Origin: Clostridium isatidis
Lineage (GTDB): Bacteria > Bacillota > Clostridia > Clostridiales > Clostridiaceae
Direction: 5' to 3'
NCBI RefSeq assembly: GCF_002285495.1
Contig: NZ_CP016786.1
Span: 1,192,001 to 1,256,000, forward strand
DNA length: 64,000 nucleotides
This document shows positions 1 to 10,077 of the stretch, in pieces. The stretch's first letter is position 1, and each line of letters begins with the position of its first letter. The position numbers were made by a program, and so were the translations under genes. The notes under the pieces are model-generated. The model was not told where the DNA came from. It searched no databases and saw nothing but the letters and a program-made list of their open reading frames with translations.

Positions 1-1205
1 TTTATTATTTCTAATCTTAAACCTATTTTCTCTAATTCCTTAACTGCATCTTCTGACTTTAATCCAACGAGCTTAGGAACCTCTACTTCACTATTTCCTC
101 CTCCAACAGCTAAATAATAACCAACAAATAAAAGAAGAATTACTCCTAATATGGAACCTATTGTTATAAAAACCTTCTTTTTAACATTTTTCTTCTTCTT
201 TGGCTTTTCTTTTAAATCTTCATCATATTCTTCATCATATTCTTCATCATCATAATAGTCATCATCTTCATTAGTATCCTCTTGGATATAGTTTTCTTTT
301 TCTTTATTTTGGTTTTTCCCTAAAATAGGTGACATAACTATTGTTCTTTCATCATTTTGCTCTTTGTTATCACCAATAATAACATCTGGATTTTCTTTTA
401 TTTTATTTAAATCTTGAATTAGTTCCTTTGCATTTATATATCTTTTTATTGGTTCTTTTTGAATAGCTTTTAATATCAAGTTATTTAAACTTGACGGAAT
501 TGATGAATTTAAATTCTTCGGAGGTATAGGATCTTCTTGTATATGTTTTAAAGCTACGGTAACTGGTGAATCTCCCTCAAAAGGTAAAACTCCAGTAACC
601 ATTTCATATAGTACTACTCCAAGAGAATAAATATCAGTTCTAAAATCTATATATGTTCCTCTGGCTTGTTCTGGTGAAAGATAGTGTGCTGATCCAATAA
701 CACTAGTGGTATTTGTTATTGTTTGTGAATCTACTGATTTTGCTATTCCAAAATCGGTAACCTTTATTTCCCCTGATTCAGTAACCAAGATATTTTGTGG
801 CTTTATATCCCTATGAATTATGTTATTTCTATGAGCACAATCTAAAGCTTTAGCAATTTGCAATGCAATGTTTATTGCTGTAGTATATGACAGTTTTCCG
901 TTAAATTTAATTAAATCCTTTAAAGTTTTTCCATTAATATATTCCATTACTATATAATCTATAGTATCTTGAGTGCCAACATCTAAAATATTAACTATAT
1001 TTGCATCTGATAGGTTAGCAATAGCTGTAGCTTCTTTTTTAAATTTCTGCGAAATTTCCTCATTATCTGCAAATTGCTTTTTAAGTACTTTAACTGCAAC
1101 AAATCTATTTAATTTATGACACTTAGCCTTATATACTTCAGACATGCCCCCTTCGCCTATTTTTTCTAGGATCTCATATCTTCCACCAAGAATTACTCCT
1201 ATCAT
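1..1205 (-). CDS. prkC: Ser/Thr protein kinase PrkC, C-terminus off the window
   Basis: Membrane-anchored eukaryotic-type Ser/Thr kinase (PrkC/PknB/IreK family) that senses cell-wall material through external PASTA repeats. I translated 401 codons from the ATG at 1205. The Gly-rich loop GEGGMS is at residues 17-22, the ATP lysine is in VAVKVL (about 39), and the catalytic loop HRDIKPQN and the DFG motif follow. An acidic then lysine-rich linker precedes one membrane helix (about 344-363). The first PASTA repeat starts near 375, and the reading frame is still open at base 1. The start follows the prpC stop with one base between, so the two are an operon. The truncation is only the window edge. 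Confidence 0.95.
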   Translation of the reverse strand, partial: MIGVILGGRYEILEKIGEGGMSEVYKAKCHKLNRFVAVKVLKKQFADNEEISQKFKKEATAIANLSDANIVNILDVGTQDTIDYIVMEYINGKTLKDLIKFNGKLSYTTAINIALQIAKALDCAHRNNIIHRDIKPQNILVTESGEIKVTDFGIAKSVDSQTITNTTSVIGSAHYLSPEQARGTYIDFRTDIYSLGVVLYEMVTGVLPFEGDSPVTVALKHIQEDPIPPKNLNSSIPSSLNNLILKAIQKEPIKRYINAKELIQDLNKIKENPDVIIGDNKEQNDERTIVMSPILGKNQNKEKENYIQEDTNEDDDYYDDEEYDEEYDEDLKEKPKKKKNVKKKVFITIGSILGVILLLFVGYYLAVGGGNSEVEVPKLVGLKSEDAVKELEKIGLRLEII

Positions 1206-1206
1206 A

Positions 1207-1926
1207 TTACACCTCTCCTCCAACTAACATTACAGTTATATTATCTCTTCCACCATTTTTCTTTGCTAAGCTTACAAGATTTTCACATATATTTTGTAAG
1301 TCTCCATCCTTTGCTAATTCCTTAGATATTTCATCTAAACTTACTTCATTAGTTAATCCATCAGTACATAATATAAATAAATTATATTGTAACTTATCAA
1401 TATCAAAAATATCTATATCTACTTTTTTATCTGTTCCAATAGCTCTTGTAATTATATTTTTATTCGGATGATTTTCTGCCTCTTCCTTTGAAATACTACC
1501 GGAATCAAGAAGTTCTTGTACTAAAGAATGATCCTTTGTTATTTTGTAAATTTCTTTATCCTTAATTCCAAAACAAGCACTATCTCCAACATTAGCAACC
1601 TGAATAAATTCTTCAGTTATATAGCAAGCCACTACTGTTGTCCCCATACCATTGTAGGTTGAATCTTTATAAGCTAAATCATAGACCTGTTTATTTGCAT
1701 ATTCTATTGCAGATCTTAAAAGTTCTTTATCTTTTCCATTTTTATAATTATTTTTTATATATTCTACTAGAGCCTCACCAGCTGTTTTGCTAGCAACTTC
1801 CCCAGCATTATGTCCGCCCATTCCATCAGCAACAACATAAATTTTAAAATCTTTGTTCTCATAAAATTCAAAATAATCCTCATTTAAGCTTCTTATATTA
1901 CCTAAATCAGTTTTTACACCAACCAT
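1207..1926 (-). CDS. prpC: PP2C-family Ser/Thr phosphatase (PrpC/Stp)
   Basis: Metal-dependent protein phosphatase that reverses PrkC phosphorylation in the cytoplasm. The PP2C motifs are visible in order: VADGMGGHNAGE, GMGTTVVA, NVGDSACF, CTDGL and a C-terminal GGRDNITVML with the metal-binding Asp. I place the start at the ATG at 1926 (239 aa), because the GGGAG ribosome site lies 8 bases before it; an in-frame GTG at 1935 sits inside that site. It is one base from prkC and a few bases from rlmN, the usual clostridial rsmB-rlmN-prpC-prkC order. Confidence 0.95.
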   Translation of the reverse strand: MVGVKTDLGNIRSLNEDYFEFYENKDFKIYVVADGMGGHNAGEVASKTAGEALVEYIKNNYKNGKDKELLRSAIEYANKQVYDLAYKDSTYNGMGTTVVACYITEEFIQVANVGDSACFGIKDKEIYKITKDHSLVQELLDSGSISKEEAENHPNKNIITRAIGTDKKVDIDIFDIDKLQYNLFILCTDGLTNEVSLDEISKELAKDGDLQNICENLVSLAKKNGGRDNITVMLVGGEV

Positions 1927-1939
1927 ACATCCCACTCCC

Positions 1940-2971
1940 TTAATCTCTACCTTCTAAGTATTTTCTCCTTAACTGACCGCAAGCAGCATCAATGTCACTA
2001 CCCATTTCTCTTCTTACTGTTACTTCAATTTTATATTTATTAAGGGTTCTTTCAAATTCTTCAATAGTTTTCTTTGAAGGTCTTCTTAATGTATTTTCTT
2101 TAATTTCATTCACTGGAATAAGATTTACATGACATAACCTTCCTTTTAATAATTGTGACAATTCAATAGCATCTTCTACACTGTCATTTATCCCTGAAAC
2201 TAGAGAATACTCAAAGGTTATACGTCTTTTTGTTTTTTCTATGTAATAATCACAGGCTTTTAATATTTCGTCTATAGAATATTTTTTAGCTATTGGCATA
2301 ATCTCTCTTCTTCTTTTATCATTTGATGCATGTAAAGAAATAGCAAGGGTAATACTATATCCTTTATCAGCCAACTCATATATTTTAGGTACCAACCCAC
2401 AAGTTGATAAGGTTATGTGCCTTTGTCCAATATTTAATCCATAATCTGCGTTTACTAATTCTATAAACTTTGTAACATTATCAAAATTATCGAGGGGCTC
2501 TCCACTACCCATTAAAACAATATTTGATATTCTTTCACCAATTGTCTCTTGAGCTAAAAGAACCTCTGCAAGCATTTCACCAGCTGTAAGATTTCTAATT
2601 CTACCCTCTAATGTAGATGCACAAAATTTACAACCCATTCTACATCCTACCTGAGTAGATATACAAATTGAATTTCCATGTTTATATTTCATTACTACGC
2701 TTTCAATAATATTACCATCATTAAAAGCAAATAAAAATTTAGTAGTTTTATCTAGTTTAGATTCGTATTTATGAACAATTTTAGGCTTTTCTATAGAGAA
2801 ACTATTATTAAGTTTCTCTATAGTAGTCTTTGGTAAATTCTTCATATCTTCAAATTTCCAAACACCTTTATATATCCATGAAAATACCTGCTTTGATCTA
2901 AAAGCACTTTCTTTATTTTCCTTCATCCAATTTGAAAGTTCTTCTAAGCTGTAATTTAATATATTATCCAT
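1940..2971 (-). CDS. rlmN: 23S rRNA/tRNA adenine C2-methyltransferase RlmN
   Basis: Radical-SAM enzyme that methylates C2 of A2503 in 23S rRNA and of A37 in some tRNAs. The 4Fe-4S cluster motif is GCRMGCKFCAST (C-x3-C-x2-C). The two methyl-transfer cysteines expected in this family fit STCGLVP and the C-terminal AACGQL. The best start is the ATG at 2971 (343 aa), because the GTG at 2980 lies within the AGGTGG ribosome site; 343 aa is a normal length. The upstream rsmB stop is 9 bases away, so they are co-transcribed. Confidence 0.96.
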   Translation of the reverse strand: MDNILNYSLEELSNWMKENKESAFRSKQVFSWIYKGVWKFEDMKNLPKTTIEKLNNSFSIEKPKIVHKYESKLDKTTKFLFAFNDGNIIESVVMKYKHGNSICISTQVGCRMGCKFCASTLEGRIRNLTAGEMLAEVLLAQETIGERISNIVLMGSGEPLDNFDNVTKFIELVNADYGLNIGQRHITLSTCGLVPKIYELADKGYSITLAISLHASNDKRRREIMPIAKKYSIDEILKACDYYIEKTKRRITFEYSLVSGINDSVEDAIELSQLLKGRLCHVNLIPVNEIKENTLRRPSKKTIEEFERTLNKYKIEVTVRREMGSDIDAACGQLRRKYLEGRD

Positions 2972-2980
2972 TTGTTCCAC

Positions 2981-4300
2981 CTATTTTTTCTTCTTTAATT
3001 TTGCGATAAAGAAACCATCCATTGATTCATTTGGTAATATAGTTAAACATCCTTCTTTGCTATATAAAAAGTTATTATTTTTCCCAATAAATATTTTTTC
3101 TATTTCTGCATCCTTATATTTAGATAAAAACCATTCAATATTTTCTTCATTTTCTTCTTTATTTAAAGTACATGTAGAATATATAAGGATTCCCTCTGGT
3201 TTTAAATATTGCCATGCATTTTCCATTATATCTCTTTGAATTTGAACAAGGTCTTTTAACTGCTGTCTTGTTTTATTCCATTTAATTTCTGGTTTCTTTC
3301 TTATAATTCCAAGACCTGAACAAGGTACGTCAATTAATACTTTATCAGCAAAACTAATATAGTCAGTATTTAATTTAGCAGCATCCATTTGATAAGCTTC
3401 TATATTATTTAATCCTAATCTTTCTGCATTATCTATTATAAGAGACAACTTATTTTCATGTAAATCAAAGGCTAAAACTCTACCAGTATTATTTAATAAT
3501 TCTCCAATGTGGGTAGTTTTTCCACCAGGTGCTGCACATAAATCTAGTACTGTATCTCCTTCTTTTAAATCAAGTAAAGGAGCTACTAACATTGCACTTT
3601 CATCTTGGACTGTAATATAACCCTGTTGAAATAATTCATTATTTTCAATGCCCTTTCCACCTTTTATTGAAATAGCTTCCGGGCAGGCATACCCTTCTTC
3701 TATGTTATAACCTAATTCTTCTAATTTTCCATAAACTTCTTCATAGTCTGCTTTTAATTCATTTACTCTTACTGTAACCTTTGGGGTTTCATTTAAGCCA
3801 GCCATTATCCTCATGGTTCTTTCTTCACCATATTGTTTAATAAAAAGTCTTATCATCCAAGGTTGAAAAGAAAACTTATAAGCTAACTCATTAATTCTAT
3901 TGCCTGGAACTACTATTTCCTTCTCGTCTTTTATATAATTTCTTAATATTGCATTTACTAATTTGGAATCTTCTTCAGAAACAGTTTTTGCATCTTCCAC
4001 AGCTTCATTACAAATTGCATATTCCGGTATTTTATCTAAAAAGTATAATTGATATATTGCAATTCTCAATATATTTAAAGTAGTATTATTAATTAATTTT
4101 ATATCCTTAACAAAATTACTTATTATTACATCTAATGTCCCTTTTCTTCGTAATGTACCATAAACTATTTCAGTTATAAGTCCTTTGTCTTTATCACTTA
4201 TTTCATTGTTATTAAATTCATTAGATAGAATTAAATTTGAATACGCTCCTTCTTCTAAGACTCTTTGCACAATTTGTCTTGCAATTTTTCTACTGTTCAT
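2981..4300 (-). CDS. rsmB: 16S rRNA cytosine-967 C5-methyltransferase RsmB
   Basis: SAM-dependent m5C methyltransferase of 16S rRNA, 439 aa. The N-terminal 130 residues or so are a NusB-like RNA-binding domain beginning SRKIARQIVQRVL. The methyltransferase domain follows, with SAM motif LDLCAAPGGKTTHIG, motif IV DVPCSGLG and the catalytic cysteine in STCTLNKEE. It is the distal partner of fmt and def in a translation operon. A gap of about 75 bases separates it from fmt; some clostridia carry a metallopeptidase gene here and none is present. Confidence 0.95.
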   Translation of the reverse strand: MNSRKIARQIVQRVLEEGAYSNLILSNEFNNNEISDKDKGLITEIVYGTLRRKGTLDVIISNFVKDIKLINNTTLNILRIAIYQLYFLDKIPEYAICNEAVEDAKTVSEEDSKLVNAILRNYIKDEKEIVVPGNRINELAYKFSFQPWMIRLFIKQYGEERTMRIMAGLNETPKVTVRVNELKADYEEVYGKLEELGYNIEEGYACPEAISIKGGKGIENNELFQQGYITVQDESAMLVAPLLDLKEGDTVLDLCAAPGGKTTHIGELLNNTGRVLAFDLHENKLSLIIDNAERLGLNNIEAYQMDAAKLNTDYISFADKVLIDVPCSGLGIIRKKPEIKWNKTRQQLKDLVQIQRDIMENAWQYLKPEGILIYSTCTLNKEENEENIEWFLSKYKDAEIEKIFIGKNNNFLYSKEGCLTILPNESMDGFFIAKLKKKK

Positions 4301-4375
4301 TTTAATACCTCTTTATTTATAAATTAAGCTATATAGCTAAATTATTAATTATAGCTATTTATGCTCCTATTTAGA

Positions 4376-5305
4376 TTAAACTAGCTTTTCGTTTGTTTCA
4401 ATTTTATTACCATTTATATATTGCTCAATTGTTAATGGCTTTCCGTTTGGAAATTGTATTTTCTTTATTAATAGTATCCCATCTGATGTAGCCACTTTAA
4501 TACCAGCTTTAGAAACATCTATTATTGTACCAGGTTCTTTACTAGAATGCTCATTTAGTAAAACACTTTCAAAAATCTTCATGTTTTGCTCTTTATAGGT
4601 TGTATGAGCAATTGGCCATGGATTAAGTCCTCTAATTAAATTATGAATATCTTTAGCAGAATTATTCCATTCAATTTTTCCTATTTCTTTATTTAACATT
4701 TTCGCATAAAAATTTGTTTCCTCAGGCTGTTTAATAGCTTTTATGCTATTATTTAATAATCCTTCTATCGTCTTAACAACAAGGTCAGCTCCTCTATCTT
4801 TTAAAATATCATGAAGCTCCCCAGCAGTCATATTTTCTGTTATTTCTACTTCATCCTTTAAAAGCATATCTCCTGTATCTAAACCAACATCCATTAACAT
4901 TGTTGTATTTCCTGAAACTCTCTCACCCTTAATTATTGACCAGTTAATCGGCGCTGCTCCTCTAAATTTTGGAAGCAATGAGGCATGTAAATTTATACAT
5001 CCATATTTAGGTATATCTAATACTTCTTTTGTCAATATTTGACCATAAGCTACTACTATTATAAAGTCTGGCTTTAAACTTTTTAAATATTCAATTGCTT
5101 CCACATCTTGCTTAAGCTTAACTGGTTGAAAAATTTTAATATTATTTTCAAGGGCAACTTCTTTAACTGGAGAAAAGGACATCTTTTTTCCTCTTCCCTT
5201 TGGTTTATCTGGCTGAGTAAATACACTTTCAACACCATAGGCAGATATTAGTTTTTTTAAAGTTGGTACAGCAAATTCAGGTGTACCCATAAATACTATC
5301 TTCAT
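4376..5305 (-). CDS. fmt: methionyl-tRNA formyltransferase
   Basis: Formylates initiator Met-tRNA using 10-formyl-tetrahydrofolate. At 309 aa it has the family length. The N-terminus MKIVFMGTPEFAVP and the formyl-transfer loop HASLLPKFRGAAPINW, with the catalytic His, are plain. The C-terminal OB-like domain starts near residue 205. It lies 16 bases downstream of def, which removes the same formyl group, the standard def-fmt pairing. Confidence 0.97.
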   Translation of the reverse strand: MKIVFMGTPEFAVPTLKKLISAYGVESVFTQPDKPKGRGKKMSFSPVKEVALENNIKIFQPVKLKQDVEAIEYLKSLKPDFIIVVAYGQILTKEVLDIPKYGCINLHASLLPKFRGAAPINWSIIKGERVSGNTTMLMDVGLDTGDMLLKDEVEITENMTAGELHDILKDRGADLVVKTIEGLLNNSIKAIKQPEETNFYAKMLNKEIGKIEWNNSAKDIHNLIRGLNPWPIAHTTYKEQNMKIFESVLLNEHSSKEPGTIIDVSKAGIKVATSDGILLIKKIQFPNGKPLTIEQYINGNKIETNEKLV

Positions 5306-5321
5306 ATTACTTCATCCCTTA

Positions 5322-5765
5322 CTATTTTAAATAATCAATATATAACTTTCCATCTAAATGATCATTTTCATGAAGAATTGCTCTTGCTAATAATTCTGTA
5401 GCTTCTAAAACAAACTCTTCTCCTTTTTCATTTAATGCTTTGACTTTTACATAGTTTGGTCTTTCAACTTCAGCTTCTTCATTAGGGATACTAAGACACC
5501 CCTCTGGTCCTAATTGAGAGCCAGAAACTTCTAATATTTCTGGGTTAATAAATACCCTTAATCCATTATCATCATAAACATCTATAACAAATATCCTTTG
5601 AAGAATACCAACCTGAGGTGCCGCTAAGCCTACCCCATCAGCTTCATACATTGTATCAGCCATATCTTGAATTAATTTTAATGTTCTATTTGTAATTTCC
5701 TTTACAGGCTTACATTTTTTTCTTAATACTTCGTCTCCATTTATTCTAATATTTCTAATAGCCAT
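5322..5765 (-). CDS. def: peptide deformylase
   Basis: Fe(II) or Zn hydrolase that removes the N-formyl group from nascent proteins. All three family motifs are present: GVGLAAPQVG, EGCLSIP with the metal-binding Cys, and HENDHLDG, the HExxH helix. The 147-residue length fits the compact clostridial deformylases. It is 10 bases from priA and 16 from fmt, inside one operon. Confidence 0.97.
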   Translation of the reverse strand: MAIRNIRINGDEVLRKKCKPVKEITNRTLKLIQDMADTMYEADGVGLAAPQVGILQRIFVIDVYDDNGLRVFINPEILEVSGSQLGPEGCLSIPNEEAEVERPNYVKVKALNEKGEEFVLEATELLARAILHENDHLDGKLYIDYLK

Positions 5766-5775
5766 CTTTTACCTC

Positions 5776-7974
5776 CTAGCTTAAACTATTTGGATTAACA
5801 TCCAAACTAATTTTAATATCATTATATACATTCTTATTTAATTGATAAACTCTATCTTTTATTTTATTGCAAAACTCTAAAGATAAATCACCTTTTAACA
5901 GTATTTGCCATCTGTAATTTTCTTTAATTTTTAATATAATACAAGGCACTGGTCCAAGCATCTCAATATTCAAATACTTCTCTGTAATCTTAAAAAGTTC
6001 CACTTTTAACTTTTTCATAAAATCTATTAGTATTTTTTCATTCTTTGATGAAACATTAACTAATAATATTTTAGCAAAAGGCGGATAATTCATCAAACCT
6101 CTCATTGTAAATTCTTCTTTATAAAATCCCTCATAATCGTATTTTTTAGCATATTCTATACTATAATGCTCTGGATTATAGGTCTGTACAATAACTTTAC
6201 CTTCCTTATCTCCTCTACCAGCTCTGCCTGAAACTTGAGTTATTAATTGATAGGTTTTTTCTGAAGATCTATAGTCAGGTATATTTAAAGACATATCTGC
6301 TGCTAAAATTCCAACTAAGGTTACATTATTAAAATCTAAGCCTTTAGACACCATTTGAGTTCCAATTAGTATATCAGCCTCTCCCTTTTTAAAGGCATTA
6401 TAAATATATTCATGAGAATTTTTATTTCTTGTGGTATCAACATCCATTCTCAATATTTTAGCATTAGCAAAATATTTTTTTATCTCTTCTTCAACTCTTT
6501 CTGTACCTGCTCCAAAATGCTTTACATATTTACTCTTACATTTTGGGCATAACTTTTCTTGTCTTTTAGTATAACCACAGTAATGACAGTTTAATAAACC
6601 ATTTTTGTGATATGTTAAAGATATTTCGCAGTTAGGACATTTAAAAACATAACCACAGCTTCTACAAGAAACAAAAGTTGAAAATCCTCTTCTATTTAAA
6701 AATAAAATAATTTGTTCTTTTTTTCTTAATTTTTCCTTAATTTCATGCATCAATTTTCTGCTAAACATGGATATATTTCCACTATTTAGTTCTTCTCTCA
6801 TATCTATTATTTCCATTTTAGGCATTGCTTTATTGTACACCCTATTTTTTAACTCAATTAATTCTATTTCACCTGATAAAGCCCTATAATAAGTTTCAAT
6901 TGCTGGAGTTGCTGAGCCTAAAATAACTTTACAATCTCTTATTTGGGATATAAATTCTGCCACTTCTCTTGCATGATATTTAGGATTTTGTTCTGATTTA
7001 TATGTATTTTCATGCTCCTCATCTAAAATTATTATCCCCAAATTTTTAGCTGGTAAAAACAAGGCGCTTCTTGCTCCTATTATTAACCTTGCTTTTCCTT
7101 CCTTCACCCTATACCATTCATCATATCTTTCTCCATCCGAAAGTTTACTATGAAAGACAGCAACTTCCTTACCAAATCTACCTTTAAACCTTTCTATCAT
7201 TTGAGGAGTTAAAGAGATTTCTGGTACTAAAATAATTGCTGACTTTCCAGTCTTTAGTGCGTCACTTACAGCATTCATATAAACTTCCGTTTTTCCTGAA
7301 CCTGTTACCCCCTTTAATAAAAAAACTCTATTCTTTGATTCTCTAATAGTTTTTATAGCATTTTGCTGTTCTAGGTTTAAAAACTTTTCACTGTAAGTAT
7401 TATATTCCTTTATGTTATATCTATATACTGTTTCTTCCTCAACCTTTAAATATTTCTCTTTAATTAATTTATTGATTTTATATAAAGATAAAGAAAAATT
7501 TCTTACCAGTTCACTTTTAGTAAATTTCCCATCATTTTTTTCTATAATAGATATAACATCTTTATATCTTTCATATATATTAACATCATATTTTTCTCTA
7601 TTTATTGTGATAATCATTTTATGTTTATTTTTTATTCCTTTTAATATTCCTTGAGGAATAAATAATCTTATTGCATCTATATATTTACATAAATAATTAT
7701 CTTTTAAATAATTTACTATTTTCAAATCATCTTCTGTTAAAATTGGGTCAAGTATTTCAATTTTTTTAATTTTCTTTATCTGAAATTCCTTTATTTCTTC
7801 TCGTTCTATTAATTTTATTATAAAACCATCAACTGAAGTTCTGGTGCCAAAAGGAACCTTTATCCATTGACCAACCTTTACCAATCCAATAAACTCCTCT
7901 GTGATTTCATAAGTAAAAGGTTTATCTATATCTAAAGCATCACTATTTATAATAACTTCTGCATATAATTTCAA
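5776..7974 (-). CDS. priA: primosomal replication restart helicase PriA
   Basis: 3'-5' superfamily 2 helicase that reloads the replisome at stalled forks. After an N-terminal DNA-binding region the helicase core shows Walker A GVTGSGKTEV and a DEEH box. An eight-cysteine zinc region is inserted between the helicase lobes (CRSCGYVFKCPNC through CPKC). The ATP-sensing helix is GRAGRGDKEG. The open frame begins with a GTG at 7983, but the AAAGGG ribosome site sits directly against it. The TTG at 7974 has normal spacing and gives an MKLYAEV start, about 732 aa, so I prefer it with moderate certainty. Confidence 0.93.
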   Translation of the reverse strand: MKLYAEVIINSDALDIDKPFTYEITEEFIGLVKVGQWIKVPFGTRTSVDGFIIKLIEREEIKEFQIKKIKKIEILDPILTEDDLKIVNYLKDNYLCKYIDAIRLFIPQGILKGIKNKHKMIITINREKYDVNIYERYKDVISIIEKNDGKFTKSELVRNFSLSLYKINKLIKEKYLKVEEETVYRYNIKEYNTYSEKFLNLEQQNAIKTIRESKNRVFLLKGVTGSGKTEVYMNAVSDALKTGKSAIILVPEISLTPQMIERFKGRFGKEVAVFHSKLSDGERYDEWYRVKEGKARLIIGARSALFLPAKNLGIIILDEEHENTYKSEQNPKYHAREVAEFISQIRDCKVILGSATPAIETYYRALSGEIELIELKNRVYNKAMPKMEIIDMREELNSGNISMFSRKLMHEIKEKLRKKEQIILFLNRRGFSTFVSCRSCGYVFKCPNCEISLTYHKNGLLNCHYCGYTKRQEKLCPKCKSKYVKHFGAGTERVEEEIKKYFANAKILRMDVDTTRNKNSHEYIYNAFKKGEADILIGTQMVSKGLDFNNVTLVGILAADMSLNIPDYRSSEKTYQLITQVSGRAGRGDKEGKVIVQTYNPEHYSIEYAKKYDYEGFYKEEFTMRGLMNYPPFAKILLVNVSSKNEKILIDFMKKLKVELFKITEKYLNIEMLGPVPCIILKIKENYRWQILLKGDLSLEFCNKIKDRVYQLNKNVYNDIKISLDVNPNSLS

Positions 7975-8012
7975 ATTAATCACCCTTTTATTAGGTTATT
8001 TTCTTATAGAAG

Positions 8013-8036
8013 AAGAAAGCGCCTTAGCGCTTTCTT
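8013..8036 (-). terminator. hairpin over the coaBC stop codon
   Basis: Ten-base inverted repeat AAGAAAGCGC / GCGCTTTCTT with a 4-base loop that contains the coaBC TAA. The 3' side on the minus strand is only moderately T-rich (TTCTTCT), so it may be a weak terminator or attenuator before priA. Confidence 0.4.
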
Positions 8037-9223
8037 AATATAATATCAAAGATTCTTGATGCTACTTCTTTTTTACTCATCTTATCTAAATATATTTCTT
8101 CTCCATCCTTAGAAATAATTATAACTTTATTATTATCACTTCCAAATCCGGTATCAGCACTTGTTATATCATTGGCTACTATGTAATCTAAATTTTTATC
8201 CTTAATCTTTCTTTTTGCATTTTCTACTATATTATTACTTTCTGCAGCAAATCCTACTAAAATTTGATTAGTTTTCTTCTCGCCTAAGATTTTCAAAATA
8301 TCATTATCTCTTTCAAAAGTCAGAGTTAAATCTTCCTCAGTCTTTTTAATTTTTTCAATACTATAATTTTTTATTTTATAATCTGCTACTGCAGCAGCTT
8401 TAATCACTATATCACTATCATTAAAATAGTCTAAAAGCACATTTTTCATTTCTTCATTAGTAAGGACATTTATAACTTTAACACAATTTGGTTTTTCTAA
8501 ATTTGTAGGACCTGAAACTAAAATTACTTCAGCTCCTCTTCTCGCAGCTTCTTCAGCAATTGCATATCCCATTTTTCCTGTAGATCTATTAGTTAAATAT
8601 CTTACAGGATCAATAGGTGCTATTGTTGGTCCAGCACTAATTAAAACCTTTTTCCCCATTAAATCTTTATTAGTATCGAGATTATTTATCTCTTCTAATA
8701 CTTTATTTACAATAGTATCAACATCTGCAAGCTTTCCTTCACCGGTATCACCACAAGCTAATCTTCCACTTGTTGGTTGAATAAACTTATATCCATATCC
8801 TTCTAGCTTTTTAATATTATCTTGAACAATTTTATTTTGAAACATATTAGTATTCATAGCAGGTGCAAAAATTACTTTTGACTTAGTAGCCATTATTGTT
8901 GTTGATAACATATCATCAGCAATACCATTTGCAATCTTACCAATAATGTTTGCAGTAGCAGGAACTATTAAGAAAATATCTGCTTTTTTTGCTAATGATA
9001 TATGTTGTATCTCAAAAGCCTTTGGTTCTGCAAACATATCTGTTACAACCATATTTTGACTAAGGGATTGAAAGGATAAGGGTGTAACAAATTTTGTAGC
9101 TGAGTTTGTCATAATAACATTAACATCTATATTATGTTTTTTTAACTTACTTACTACTTCTAAAGCTTTATAAGCAGCTATTCCTCCAGTTACTCCTACG
9201 CATACACATTTTTTATTGTTCAT
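8024..9223 (-). CDS. coaBC: bifunctional phosphopantothenoylcysteine decarboxylase/synthase
   Basis: Two successive steps of coenzyme A synthesis in one 399-residue protein. The N-terminal flavoprotein half (CoaC, about 1-185) carries the PAMNTNMF substrate loop and a histidine in the FEIQHISLA segment. The C-terminal CTP-dependent synthase half (CoaB) begins at KKVLISAGPT and has RYLTNRSTGKMG and AAAVADY. Its 5' end overlaps the rpoZ stop by a few codons, indicating coupling. Confidence 0.96.
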   Translation of the reverse strand: MNNKKCVCVGVTGGIAAYKALEVVSKLKKHNIDVNVIMTNSATKFVTPLSFQSLSQNMVVTDMFAEPKAFEIQHISLAKKADIFLIVPATANIIGKIANGIADDMLSTTIMATKSKVIFAPAMNTNMFQNKIVQDNIKKLEGYGYKFIQPTSGRLACGDTGEGKLADVDTIVNKVLEEINNLDTNKDLMGKKVLISAGPTIAPIDPVRYLTNRSTGKMGYAIAEEAARRGAEVILVSGPTNLEKPNCVKVINVLTNEEMKNVLLDYFNDSDIVIKAAAVADYKIKNYSIEKIKKTEEDLTLTFERDNDILKILGEKKTNQILVGFAAESNNIVENAKRKIKDKNLDYIVANDITSADTGFGSDNNKVIIISKDGEEIYLDKMSKKEVASRIFDIILRKR

Positions 9224-9458
9224 TTGATTCTATTACCTCTTTTTTATCTTTATTATTTAGAATATAGTAATCAATTTTACCTTCATTAACTTCATTAATT
9301 GAAATTGTTAAAGCTTTCTTTAGTTTTGTATCAATATAAGGCTTGCTGCCATCTATTATTTGTCTTGCTCTTTTAGAAGTAATTATTACTAGTGAATATC
9401 TATCATCTACTTTTTTTAATAAATCCATTATTGATGGATTAATCATAGAGTTGTTCAT
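9213..9458 (-). CDS. rpoZ: RNA polymerase omega subunit
   Basis: Small accessory subunit that helps assemble RNA polymerase, 81 aa. The family core is the N-terminal INPSIMDLLKKV, the SLVIITSKRARQI helix and a KALTISINEVNEGKI segment. The ATG at 9458 has an AAGGAGGG site at good spacing, although an in-frame ATG lies four codons later. It overlaps the end of gmk by 20 bases, the typical gmk-rpoZ-coaBC arrangement. Confidence 0.94.
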   Translation of the reverse strand: MNNSMINPSIMDLLKKVDDRYSLVIITSKRARQIIDGSKPYIDTKLKKALTISINEVNEGKIDYYILNNKDKKEVIESNEQ

Positions 9459-10077
9459 GAATTAAGCCCTCCTTAGATTCTAAAATTGTATTATCTTTTA
9501 TTCTATCAACTCTGCATTTTTCTGCTGCTATAATAGCCTCCACCTTAGAAACAGCAAGCTCTAAAGTATCGTTAACTACAGCATAATTATATTTAGAAAC
9601 ATAGTTTATCTCTTTATATGCATTTTTAAATCTTGTCATTAGAGATTCCTCTGTTTCACTGCCTCTTTTAATAATTCTCCTTTTTAATTCTTCCATTGAT
9701 GGAGGAAGAATAAAAATAAATACGCCTTCTTTAAAATTTTCTTTAACTTGTAAGGCTCCTTGTATGTCAATTTCTAAAATAACATCTTTTCCTTCTTCTA
9801 ACATTTTATTTACATTAACTCTTGGTGTTCCATAGAAGTTACCATGAACTTCAGCATATTCTATAAAACCATTTTCCTTAACTTTTCTTTCAAATTCTTC
9901 TTTTGTTAAAAAATAATAGTTAACTCCATCAATTTCTCCTTCTCTTGGACTTCTAGTAGTAGCAGAAACTGATAAATATATATTTTTATTCTTTTCTATA
10001 AGCTTCTTACATATGGTTCCCTTTCCTGCACCAGAAGGTCCGGATATAACTATTAGAACTCCCTTATTCTTACTCAT
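9439..10077 (-). CDS. gmk: guanylate kinase
   Basis: Phosphorylates GMP to GDP with ATP. The P-loop ISGPSGAGKGT is near the N-terminus, followed by the GMP-binding TTRSPREGE and VNYYFLTKEEF segments. At 212 aa it is of ordinary size. The stop overlaps rpoZ, and the start abuts the remA stop at 10077. Confidence 0.97.
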   Translation of the reverse strand: MSKNKGVLIVISGPSGAGKGTICKKLIEKNKNIYLSVSATTRSPREGEIDGVNYYFLTKEEFERKVKENGFIEYAEVHGNFYGTPRVNVNKMLEEGKDVILEIDIQGALQVKENFKEGVFIFILPPSMEELKRRIIKRGSETEESLMTRFKNAYKEINYVSKYNYAVVNDTLELAVSKVEAIIAAEKCRVDRIKDNTILESKEGLIHEQLYD